This document shows, piece after piece, positions 1 through 5,737 of a DNA stretch of 5,737 bases. The notes beneath the pieces are model-generated. The model did no database searches, was not told where the DNA came from, and worked only from the letters and a program-made list of their open reading frames with translations. How positions within the stretch are numbered: the first letter of the stretch is position 1; the number at the start of each line of letters is the position of its first letter. The position numbers and the translations under genes were made by a program. Source of the DNA: Cyanobium sp. (lineage in GTDB: Bacteria; Cyanobacteriota; Cyanobacteriia; PCC-6307; Cyanobiaceae); assembly GCA_014191535.1 (NCBI GenBank), contig BJHC01000102.1:1-5737 (forward strand), read 5' to 3'.

Positions 1-542
1 AGCTCCCGCTTCCAGCCGGATCCGCCCTGGCGCTGGAGGGCGTTCAGCAGCAAGGTCTGCCGCTCCGTGGGTGGTTCGGAGGTCTGCTCAGGGAGCTGGT
101 CGGCCGGCCCGGTCTCGGGCCTCAGCTCCAGCCAGGCCTGCCGCTGCTGGCCACGGGCCCGCCCTTGCCGCTGCTGCCCCAGCCAACCGGGGGGCAGGGC
201 GGCCTTGAGGGCGCGGAAGGCGGTGGTGCGGCAGTCCCGCGCCACGGTCTCGATCAGCTGCTGCCAGTGGGGATCCACCGCCGCCGGCTGCTGCAGCCCC
301 TCGATCGCCGCCGCCCTGCGATCCCCCAGGGCGGCGGGGCGCTCCTGCAGCAGCTCCACCACCAGGCCGCAATGGCGGCGCCCCCGCAGCTGCAGTTGCA
401 CCAGGTCGCCGCGGCCCAGCTCCAGGGCCTGGGGGTTGGCATAGGTGAACACCTGCCCCTCGCGTCCCGCCTCCAGCCACACCTGCACCCAGGGGGCCGC
501 CGCTCGTGCCGATGGGTTGGGGCTCAACCTTGCAAAGCTCAC
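1..542 (-). CDS. priA: Primosomal protein N' (PriA helicase), N-terminal part, cut by window edge
   Basis: PriA recognises stalled or collapsed replication forks and reloads the replicative helicase. Only the first 180 codons are present; the helicase core and zinc-binding segment lie outside. Residues about 18-66 fit the 3'-DNA-end-binding domain: WVQVWLEAGREGQVFTYANP, then GDLVQLQLRGRRHCGLVVEL, the beta-rich pattern with a basic LRGRRHCGLVVEL strand. Residues 93-120 (WQQLIETVARDCRTTAFRAL, then ALPPGW) match the segment before the winged helix (E. coli LLLWAADYYHHP ... ALP). Residues 157-170 (PPTERQTLLLNALQ) would begin the winged helix. The GTG start at 542-540 is chosen because an in-frame TAA lies four codons upstream (554-552). 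It has no clear ribosome binding site, and a TTG at 527 is an alternative. The gene is divergent from rpoD. Identity rests on family resemblance to the DNA-binding domain, since no helicase motif is visible. Confidence 0.85.
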   Translation of the reverse strand, partial: MSFARLSPNPSARAAAPWVQVWLEAGREGQVFTYANPQALELGRGDLVQLQLRGRRHCGLVVELLQERPAALGDRRAAAIEGLQQPAAVDPHWQQLIETVARDCRTTAFRALKAALPPGWLGQQRQGRARGQQRQAWLELRPETGPADQLPEQTSEPPTERQTLLLNALQRQGGSGWKRE

Positions 543-558
543 GGGCGTTTCTTAGGAT
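530..558 (+). promoter_or_regulatory. Candidate sigma-70-type promoter directed toward rpoD
   Basis: TTGCAA (530-535) resembles a -35 box (TTGACA, 4 of 6). It is followed after exactly 17 bases by TAGGAT (553-558), which fits TANNNT and TATAAT at 4 of 6. The predicted transcript would begin near 565 and give rpoD a leader of about 530 bases. The -35 box overlaps the first codons of priA on the other strand, so polymerase bound here could also interfere with priA. This is pattern matching in GC-rich DNA; no start site is known to me. Confidence 0.35.
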
Positions 559-724
559 GAGTCTGTTGAGCAGCCTTGTGCTGTAGTCGGAACCAGGCAA
601 AGTTCCGTCCAGAGGGAAGATGCGTGGCCGGCCAGGCGACCCCTGGGCCCCCGATCTGTGAACACCCCTGACAGCGTTGCCCGGGCCTGAGGCCCACCGA
701 TACAGCCCGTTCGTCTTGATTTTT

Positions 725-738
725 CCGGGATTTCCCGG
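725..738. repeat. Perfect 14-bp palindrome CCGGGATTTCCCGG
   Basis: Arms CCGGGA (725-730) and TCCCGG (733-738) are perfect inverted complements around TT. A T-rich stretch (CTTGATTTTT, 715-724) lies on the left flank. Read on the plus strand the T-run precedes the stem, and on the minus strand an A-run follows it, so this is not an intrinsic terminator in either direction. It could be a dimeric repressor site or a short leader hairpin. It matches no regulator box I know, and chance is possible in GC-rich DNA. Confidence 0.4.
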
Positions 739-805
739 CCCCGCTGCCCACAGTTTTCTGCGTTCGCTCCAGCCTGCGTTCAGGTCGCTGCTTTCAGCCT
801 CTGCG

Positions 806-853
806 CTGAATTCAGTTCTGAATCTGGTTCTGAACCAGTCCCTGTCCAGCCGG
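806..853. repeat. Degenerate 12-base tandem repeat, four units
   Basis: The units are CTGAATTCAGTT (806-817), CTGAATCTGGTT (818-829), CTGAACCAGTCC (830-841) and CTGTCCAGCCGG (842-853). CTGAA recurs at exactly 12-base spacing three times, and the fourth unit keeps only CTG plus scattered matches. Units 1 and 2 agree at 9 of 12 positions, units 2 and 3 at 7 of 12. Two perfect inverted repeats are embedded: CTGAATTCAG (806-815) and CTGGTTC-T-GAACCAG (824-838). The block lies about 245 bases upstream of the rpoD start codon. It may be a decayed slippage array, a cluster of protein-binding sites, or a structured leader element. Confidence 0.5.
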
Positions 854-1096
854 TCTCCAGTCCAGGTTTGATCAGCTGTTGTCGAACCGGATGGTGGTGA
901 GGGGTTGCGCCCTCGCTTCCGTTCCCGCCCCTGACACCCCTGGTCCGGCCGGGGCCTGTCCCACGGCCAGCACCGGTTCCCGCAGTCCCGTCAGGGCCCC
1001 GTTTTGAGCCTGCCCCGATCTAGTCCAGATCCTGCCCAGATCCAGTTCAGTTCCCGTCTGTCCGTTCTGACCGTCCCCCTGTCCGTAGCGAATCCG

Positions 1097-2500
<1,404 letters not shown>

Positions 2501-2520
2501 GCCGGAGTCTCGGTTCTGTC

Positions 2521-2547
2521 GCCGGCGGTGTCCCCGCCGGCTTTCTT
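2521..2547 (+). terminator. Intrinsic terminator of rpoD
   Basis: GCCGGCGG (2521-2528) pairs perfectly with CCGCCGGC (2534-2541) around the five-base loop TGTCC, and TTTCTT (2542-2547) follows. It starts 20 bases after the rpoD stop. The all-GC 8-bp stem with an adjoining T-rich tract is the classic form. It ends directly against the possible GTG start of the next gene, so it also forms that gene's immediate upstream sequence. Confidence 0.85.
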
Positions 2548-2559
2548 GTGAGCGCTGCC

Positions 2560-3657
2560 ATGGCCCCGCGGGTTTCGATCGTCCTGCCCACCTACAACGA
2601 GCGGGGCAACATCGAGCCGCTGCTGGCCCAACTGCTGCCGCTGCAGCAGCGGTTTGATCTGGAAATCCTGGTGGTGGATGACGACTCCACCGATGGCACC
2701 GCCGAGCTGGTGCGGCAGCTGGCCCATGGGGAACCGCGGTTGCGGCTGGTGCGCCGGGTGGGGCGATCCGGCCTGGCCAGCGCCATCAAGGAAGGGCTGC
2801 TGGATGCCACCGGTGATCTGGCGGTGGTGATGGACAGCGATGGGCAGCACGAACCCGCCACGGTGCAGCGGGCGATCGAGACGCTGCTGCAGGGCGACCT
2901 GGATCTGGTGATCGGCAGCCGCTTCCACGCCGAGGCCAGCATCCAGGGGCTGAGCGACCGTCGCGAGACCGGTTCCACCTGGGCCAACGCCTGGGCCCGC
3001 TTCAGCCTGCCTGCCGCCTATGGCCAGCTCACCGATCTGATGAGTGGCTTCTTCGCCCTGCGGTTGGATCCGCTGCTGCCGTTGATCCGGGCCGTGGATG
3101 TGAACGGTTTCAAGTTTCTGTTTGAACTGCTGGCGGTGAGCCGCGGGCGCCTGCGCACCGCCGAGGTGCCACTGCAGTTCCAGCCCCGCACCTACGGCAG
3201 CTCCAAGCTGGATCTGGCGATCTTCTGGGACTTCCTGATCTCCATCCTGCACAGCCTCAGCCTGCGGCTGCTGCCCCGGCGGGCCATCAGCTTCGGCCTG
3301 GTGGGGGCCAGTGGCGTGCTGGTGCAGCTGGCCTCCACCCAGCTGCTGATGCAGCTGCTGGGCCTGGGGTTCGAACGGGCCCTGCCGCTGGCGGTGGTGA
3401 CCGCCGCCAGCTCCAATTACCTGATCAACAACGCCCTCACCTTCCGCTTCCAGCGGCTCCAGGGCCTGGCCCTGCTGCAGGGGCTGCTGAAGTTTCTGCT
3501 GGTGGCGTCGCTGCCGGTGCTGGCCAATGTGGGCCTGGCCTCGGCTTTCTACAGCTTCGTGGCCCGCGACACCTTCTGGGCCCAGCTGGCGGGAATCCTG
3601 GTGGTCTTTGTCTGGAACTACGCCGCCAGCAGCCGCTTCGTCTGGAATACCCCCTAG
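2560..3657 (+). CDS. GT2-family polyprenyl-phosphate glycosyltransferase with C-terminal GtrA membrane domain
   Basis: Probably transfers a sugar from a nucleotide donor to a polyprenyl (dolichyl/undecaprenyl) phosphate at the cytoplasmic membrane face, giving a lipid-linked donor for glycans or glycolipids. Residues 1-235 are a GT-A catalytic domain like dolichol-phosphate mannosyltransferase. It has VSIVLPTYNERGNIEPLL (5-22), the nucleotide-binding acidic cluster VVDDDSTDGT (38-47), the metal-binding DXD motif MDSDGQHEP (91-99; D92, D94), and acceptor-site motifs NGFKFLFELL (182-191) and TYGSSKL (211-217). Residues 240-363 form a GtrA domain with about four membrane helices and its NYLINNALTFRF (286-297) and VWNYAASSRFVW (351-362) signatures. 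GT2-GtrA fusions of this kind are known, for example in archaeal DPM synthases. The sugar cannot be told from sequence. ATG 2560 (365 residues) begins the usual MxPxVSIVLPTYNE; an in-frame GTG at 2548 touches the rpoD terminator. No ribosome binding site or promoter is evident. Confidence 0.92.
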   Translation: MAPRVSIVLPTYNERGNIEPLLAQLLPLQQRFDLEILVVDDDSTDGTAELVRQLAHGEPRLRLVRRVGRSGLASAIKEGLLDATGDLAVVMDSDGQHEPATVQRAIETLLQGDLDLVIGSRFHAEASIQGLSDRRETGSTWANAWARFSLPAAYGQLTDLMSGFFALRLDPLLPLIRAVDVNGFKFLFELLAVSRGRLRTAEVPLQFQPRTYGSSKLDLAIFWDFLISILHSLSLRLLPRRAISFGLVGASGVLVQLASTQLLMQLLGLGFERALPLAVVTAASSNYLINNALTFRFQRLQGLALLQGLLKFLLVASLPVLANVGLASAFYSFVARDTFWAQLAGILVVFVWNYAASSRFVWNTP

Positions 3658-3680
3658 GGGGCCAGGCAGACTCACGGGCG

Positions 3681-3700
3681 GATCGGCGCTGCCGCTGATC
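3681..3700 (+). terminator. Possible weak terminator hairpin after the glycosyltransferase gene
   Basis: GATCGGCG (3681-3688) can pair with CGCTGATC (3693-3700) around loop CTGC, giving eight pairs with one G-U. The following bases GGTTCCCTTCTG are only partly T-rich, so termination would be inefficient. It lies 23 bases after the glycosyltransferase stop and 20 bases before the DUF1824 start. It may instead be an mRNA-stabilising hairpin in one shared transcript. Confidence 0.3.
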
Positions 3701-3720
3701 GGTTCCCTTCTGACTCTCCG

Positions 3721-4137
3721 ATGGCTGACGGCCTCACCTCCCTCAAGGCCCTGTGTGGTTTGCGCACGGCTCCGCCGCTGAGCGGTTCCGAGCAGGCGGC
3801 CCTGCGGGAGCAGTTGCAGGAGGCCATGTCGCCTTGCGAGTGGTTCACCATCGGCGTGATGGCCCCCTCGGCGGAGGCGGCGGTGGCGGCCCTGCGCGCC
3901 TGTGAGCAGGCCCTGGGGTGGGAGCCCCTGGAGCTCGATCCTTCCGGCGAAGCGCTCGCCAGCATCGAGGGTCCCGTGTTCCTGAAGGGCAATCAGAACA
4001 ATGGCCGCTTCCTGGTGCGCCGGGAAGGGGGACTGGGGGAAGGGCTCTTGATCACCGGCCACAGCGCCGTGACCCCCGAGGCGGAGGACACCTGGGGCCC
4101 CCTGCCGCTGACGTTCTTCGGCCAAAGCGACGGCTGA
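3721..4137 (+). CDS. DUF1824 family protein, function unknown
   Basis: A 138-residue soluble protein with no signal peptide or membrane segment. I recognise it as DUF1824, a small family found in cyanobacteria and related plastid lineages, from the central block [30 protein letters not shown] (about 89-118). The first 60 residues are helical and Ala/Glu-rich (LREQLQEAM, then [28 protein letters not shown]). The C-terminus ends in [11 protein letters not shown]. Biochemical role is not known to me, and no catalytic motif stands out; the conserved Gly/Arg-rich core could be a binding surface. The ATG at 3721 gives the family's usual length, and no clear ribosome binding site precedes it. It is 63 bases after the glycosyltransferase and 95 bases before hemC on the same strand, so cotranscription with either is possible but unproven. 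Confidence 0.85.
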   Translation: MADGLTSLKALCGLRTAPPLSGSEQAALREQLQEAMSPCEWFTIGVMAPSAEAAVAALRACEQALGWEPLELDPSGEALASIEGPVFLKGNQNNGRFLVRREGGLGEGLLITGHSAVTPEAEDTWGPLPLTFFGQSDG

Positions 4138-4143
4138 TCACGA

Positions 4144-4178
4144 GATCGGCGGCCGGATCCAGGCCGGGCACACCGATC
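4144..4178 (+). other. Two-part hairpin between the DUF1824 gene and hemC
   Basis: The outer arms GATCGG (4144-4149) and CCGATC (4173-4178) enclose an inner stem CGGCC (4150-4154) / GGCCG (4162-4166), with a six-base bulge on the right side. No T-run follows, so it is not a standard intrinsic terminator. It could mark the 3' end of the upstream message or, in DNA, an operator just upstream of the candidate hemC -10 box at 4181. Confidence 0.3.
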
Positions 4179-4180
4179 CT

Positions 4181-4186
4181 TAGGCT
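4181..4186 (+). promoter_or_regulatory. Candidate -10 element for hemC
   Basis: TAGGCT fits the TANNNT pattern common in cyanobacterial promoters. It sits in the octamer TTAGGCTG (4180-4187), close to TTAGGATG (552-559) at the rpoD promoter candidate. Transcription would start near 4193, about 40 bases before the hemC ATG. No acceptable -35 box is seen 16-18 bases upstream, so support is weak. Confidence 0.25.
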
Positions 4187-4232
4187 GGGCGGCTGTACTG
4201 CGGCGGCCTGCGCTGCCCCCCTCAGCTTCCCG

Positions 4233-5186
4233 ATGGCCGCTTCCCAACTGCGCATTGCCTCCCGCCGCAGCCAGCTGGCCATGGTGCAGACCCACTGGGT
4301 GCGCGATGAGCTGGCCCAGGCCCACCCCGGCCTGGAGATCAGCATCGAGGCCATGGCCACCCAGGGCGACAAGATCTTGGATGTGGCCCTGGCCAAGATC
4401 GGCGACAAGGGCCTGTTCACCAAGGAGCTGGAGGCCCAGATGCTGGTGGACCGGGCGGATATCGCCGTCCACAGCCTCAAGGACCTGCCCACCAACCTGC
4501 CCGAGGGGCTGATGCTGGGCTGCATCACGGAGCGGGAGGACCCCGCCGATGCCCTGGTGGTGCATGCCAAGCACCAGGACAAGACCCTGGCCACCCTGCC
4601 GGAGGGTGCCGTGGTGGGCACCAGCTCCCTGCGGCGCCTGGCGCAACTGCGCCACCACTTCCCGCACCTCACCTTCAAGGACGTGCGCGGCAATGTGATC
4701 ACCCGTCTTGAGAAGCTCGACGCCGGCGAGTTCGATTGCCTGATCCTGGCGGCCGCCGGCCTGGGGCGGCTGGGGCTGGGTGATCGCATCCATGAACTGA
4801 TCGATCCCTCCATCTCCCTGCATGCGGTGGGTCAGGGGGCCCTGGGCATCGAATGCCGCGAGGGCGACACCGCCGTGCTGGAGCAGATCAAGGTGCTGGA
4901 GCACCTGCCCACCGCCCGCCGCTGCCTGGCGGAGCGGGCCTTCCTGCGTCAGCTCGAAGGCGGCTGTCAGGTGCCGATCGGCGTGAATACCCGCTTTGAG
5001 GGCGATGAGCTGGTGCTCACCGGCATGGTGGCCAGCCTCGATGGGGTGCGGCTGATCCGCGAGGAGGCCCGCGGGCCCCAGACCGATCCCGAGGCCATCG
5101 GCATCGCCCTGGCGCACCAGTTGCGGGCCCAGGGGGCTGGAGAGATCCTGGAGGAGATCTTTGCAACCGTCCGGCCTGAGGCCTGA
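4233..5186 (+). CDS. hemC: Hydroxymethylbilane synthase (porphobilinogen deaminase)
   Basis: Polymerises four porphobilinogen molecules into hydroxymethylbilane in the cytoplasm, on the common path to chlorophyll, heme and phycobilins. At 317 residues it matches the normal family length (E. coli 313) and looks complete. Visible motifs: the N-terminal [15 protein letters not shown] (6-20); [20 protein letters not shown] (43-62); [11 protein letters not shown] (76-86) with the catalytic aspartate D84; [11 protein letters not shown] (129-139), whose arginines bind the growing chain; [10 protein letters not shown] (150-159); and [11 protein letters not shown] (241-251), where C245 should carry the dipyrromethane cofactor. 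All expected active-site residues seen are present. The ATG at 4233 gives the standard N-terminus; an open frame continues upstream to 3918 but overlaps the DUF1824 gene and is non-homologous. No Shine-Dalgarno sequence is present. The stop is overlapped by the likely start of the downstream ClC gene. Confidence 0.97.
   Translation: MAASQLRIASRRSQLAMVQTHWVRDELAQAHPGLEISIEAMATQGDKILDVALAKIGDKGLFTKELEAQMLVDRADIAVHSLKDLPTNLPEGLMLGCITEREDPADALVVHAKHQDKTLATLPEGAVVGTSSLRRLAQLRHHFPHLTFKDVRGNVITRLEKLDAGEFDCLILAAAGLGRLGLGDRIHELIDPSISLHAVGQGALGIECREGDTAVLEQIKVLEHLPTARRCLAERAFLRQLEGGCQVPIGVNTRFEGDELVLTGMVASLDGVRLIREEARGPQTDPEAIGIALAHQLRAQGAGEILEEIFATVRPEA
5151..5156 (+). promoter_or_regulatory. Ribosome binding site for the ClC gene, inside hemC
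   Basis: GAGGAG, preceded by a G (GGAGGAG from 5150), lies four bases before TTG 5161. It is among the best Shine-Dalgarno matches at any gene start in this window. It also encodes hemC residues 307-309 (EEI region), so the purines could simply be glutamate codons. The short four-base gap is somewhat below the optimum. Confidence 0.45.
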
Positions 5187-5737
5187 AGTTCCCGGTCCTG
5201 AGGCCGCGCTCGAGGCGGTGCCTGAGGCGGTCCCCGAGGCCGCGCCCGAGGTACGGCCCCTGCCTTTCCAGTGGAGCCTGCTGGCCTGGGCCGCCCTGGT
5301 GGGGGTGCTCACCGGGCTGGCGGTGGTGGGCTTCCACTACCTGATCGGTTTCATCAACAATTTCCTGTTCGGCCCCGTGGTGGAGGGGCTGATGGGGCTG
5401 TTCAGCACGGCGCCGCCGCCCCCACCACCGCCCCCACCGCCGGAATCGCTGCCCGCCGCGACGCCCCTGGGGTCACTGCTGCAGATCGGTCTTGGGGGGC
5501 TCGGATTTCTGCCGCCACCTCCGGCGCCGCCGGAGCCCATTCCCCTGCCCGGCGACCCCACTCCCCTGTGGCTCTCCTCCTGGCCGGTGGTGCTGATCCC
5601 CCTGTTGGGGGGGCTCGTGGTGGGTCTGCTGCGCCAGATCGGTGGCGACCTGGGCCCCAGCCTGCCCAGCCTGATGTCCATGGCCGACGGCAGCGTGCAG
5701 CCGGCCCCGCGGCTACCGCTGCTGCGGCTGCTCACCG
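5161..5737 (+). CDS. ClC-family anion channel/transporter, N-terminal part, cut by window edge
   Basis: An integral membrane protein of the ClC chloride channel / H+-anion exchanger family; 192 codons are visible and the frame runs off the end. Residues 14-33 are an acidic repeat [20 protein letters not shown]. Helix B covers about 38-66 ([20 protein letters not shown], then FHYLIGFIN). Residues 84-135 are Pro-rich with a ten-proline run (85-94). A second helix, [17 protein letters not shown] (141-157), leads to [17 protein letters not shown] (161-177), aligning by position with E. coli [21 protein letters not shown] then corresponds to the LPVKFFGG segment. The GREGP gate and later selectivity motifs are outside the window. 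TTG 5161 is chosen because it follows GGAGGAG and an in-frame TGA (5053) blocks earlier starts; GTG 5218 is the alternative but falls inside the repeat. It overlaps hemC by 26 bases. Confidence 0.82.
   Translation, partial: MQPSGLRPEVPGPEAALEAVPEAVPEAAPEVRPLPFQWSLLAWAALVGVLTGLAVVGFHYLIGFINNFLFGPVVEGLMGLFSTAPPPPPPPPPPESLPAATPLGSLLQIGLGGLGFLPPPPAPPEPIPLPGDPTPLWLSSWPVVLIPLLGGLVVGLLRQIGGDLGPSLPSLMSMADGSVQPAPRLPLLRLLT
5200..5259 (+). repeat. In-frame 12-base tandem repeat, five units, at the ClC N-terminus
   Basis: Five consecutive 12-base units begin with GAG: GAGGCCGCGCTC, GAGGCGGTGCCT, GAGGCGGTCCCC, GAGGCCGCGCCC and GAGGTACGGCCC. They translate as [16 protein letters not shown] and EVRP. Units 2 and 3 differ only at two third-codon positions, both synonymous, which supports this reading frame being translated. 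The first unit precedes the alternative GTG start at 5218. Confidence 0.75.
5413..5442 (+). repeat. Polyproline-encoding repeat (ten CCN codons)
   Basis: Ten uninterrupted proline codons are built from a 12-base unit: CCGCCGCCCCCA (5413-5424), CCACCGCCCCCA (5425-5436), then CCGCCG. The first two units differ at one base, a synonymous change. It encodes residues 85-94 of the ClC protein, between two membrane helices. Runs of this length normally stall ribosomes and depend on elongation factor P. Confidence 0.8.

Larger units (their letters stand above)
543..1096. other. Divergent priA-rpoD intergenic region; likely long rpoD leader
   Basis: This is 554 bases with no convincing gene. It is less GC-rich and less codon-structured than its flanks. 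Contents: a promoter candidate at its left edge; perfect short palindromes TGGCCGGCCA (625-634), GGGCCT-G-AGGCCC (683-695), CCGGGA-TT-TCCCGG (725-738), CTGAATTCAG (806-815) and CTGGTTC-T-GAACCAG (824-838); a 12-base tandem repeat (806-853); and a small hairpin GAGGG/CCCTC (899-914). Near the rpoD start are short direct repeats: CAGATCC at 1026 and 1037, CTGTCCGT at 1058 and 1079. I recognise no tRNA, known riboswitch or known cyanobacterial small RNA. A 64-codon TTG-initiated frame (677-871) spans part of it but has no protein-like features beyond the translated repeat. Confidence 0.6.

Noticed and set aside
539..751. 70-codon minus-strand frame upstream of priA
   Set aside because: It overlaps the priA start only incidentally, lacks a ribosome binding site, and its composition resembles random intergenic sequence.
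677..871. 64-codon frame in the rpoD leader as a leader peptide
   Set aside because: It has a TTG start with no Shine-Dalgarno sequence and no methionine, and differences between its repeat units are not biased to synonymous sites. It is noted only as context for the repeat.
1004..1096. TTG-initiated 31-residue extension of RpoD
   Set aside because: It has no ribosome binding site, its residues look like translated non-coding DNA, and the [10 protein letters not shown] start at 1097 is the familiar picocyanobacterial one.
3918..4232. Upstream in-frame extension of hemC
   Set aside because: It would overlap the DUF1824 gene in another frame and add about 105 Arg/Gly/Pro-rich residues not found in any HemC I know. 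ATG 4233 gives the standard N-terminus.
3993..5312. 439-codon minus-strand open frame opposite hemC
   Set aside because: It is a shadow of hemC codon bias with low-complexity Gln/Gly/His content and no family resemblance.
5335..5737. Minus-strand 132-codon frame rich in glycine at the window end
   Set aside because: Its glycine run is the reverse complement of the ClC proline codons, and the plus-strand frame has clear ClC membrane segments.

Overview
The window comes from a high-GC cyanobacterium, most likely an alpha-picocyanobacterium of the Cyanobium / marine Synechococcus type. The basis is gene content and order: a cyanobacterial group-1 sigma factor opposite priA, with hemC and a cyanobacteria-restricted DUF1824 protein downstream. 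Other support is the strong G/C preference at third codon positions, the rarity of Shine-Dalgarno sequences, and the absence of any complete GCGATCGC (HIP1) palindrome that I could see. The assignment is by recognition, not by a database search.

Layout. Bases 1-542 (minus strand) hold the N-terminal 180 codons of priA (primosomal helicase), cut off by the window edge. A 554-base non-coding region separates priA from the divergent rpoD/sigA (1097-2500). It carries a candidate sigma-70-type promoter (530-558) pointing at rpoD, a degenerate 12-base tandem repeat and several short perfect palindromes. A clear intrinsic terminator (2521-2547) follows rpoD. Then, all on the plus strand, come a membrane-anchored polyprenyl-phosphate glycosyltransferase (GT2 fused to GtrA, 2560-3657), a DUF1824 protein (3721-4137), hemC (4233-5186), and the N-terminal part of a ClC-family anion channel/transporter. 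The ClC frame starts inside the hemC 3' end and runs off the window.

How the genes relate. These are mostly housekeeping functions rather than one pathway: replication restart (priA), basal transcription (rpoD), glycolipid or cell-envelope sugar transfer (GT2-GtrA), tetrapyrrole synthesis feeding chlorophyll, heme and bilins (hemC), and anion transport (ClC). From memory, hemC, the principal sigma gene and priA are neighbours in Prochlorococcus. If so, the glycosyltransferase and DUF1824 genes sit inside that conserved trio here. hemC and the ClC gene overlap and look translationally coupled.

I see no mobile element, CRISPR array, tRNA, rRNA or defence system. The points worth a second look are the long repeat-bearing rpoD leader, the histone-H1-like Lys/Ala N-terminus of RpoD, the terminator lying directly against the glycosyltransferase start, and the unusual N-terminal half of the ClC protein. 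That half has in-frame 12-base repeats, a ten-proline run, and a proline where the chloride-binding serine of canonical ClCs would be expected.
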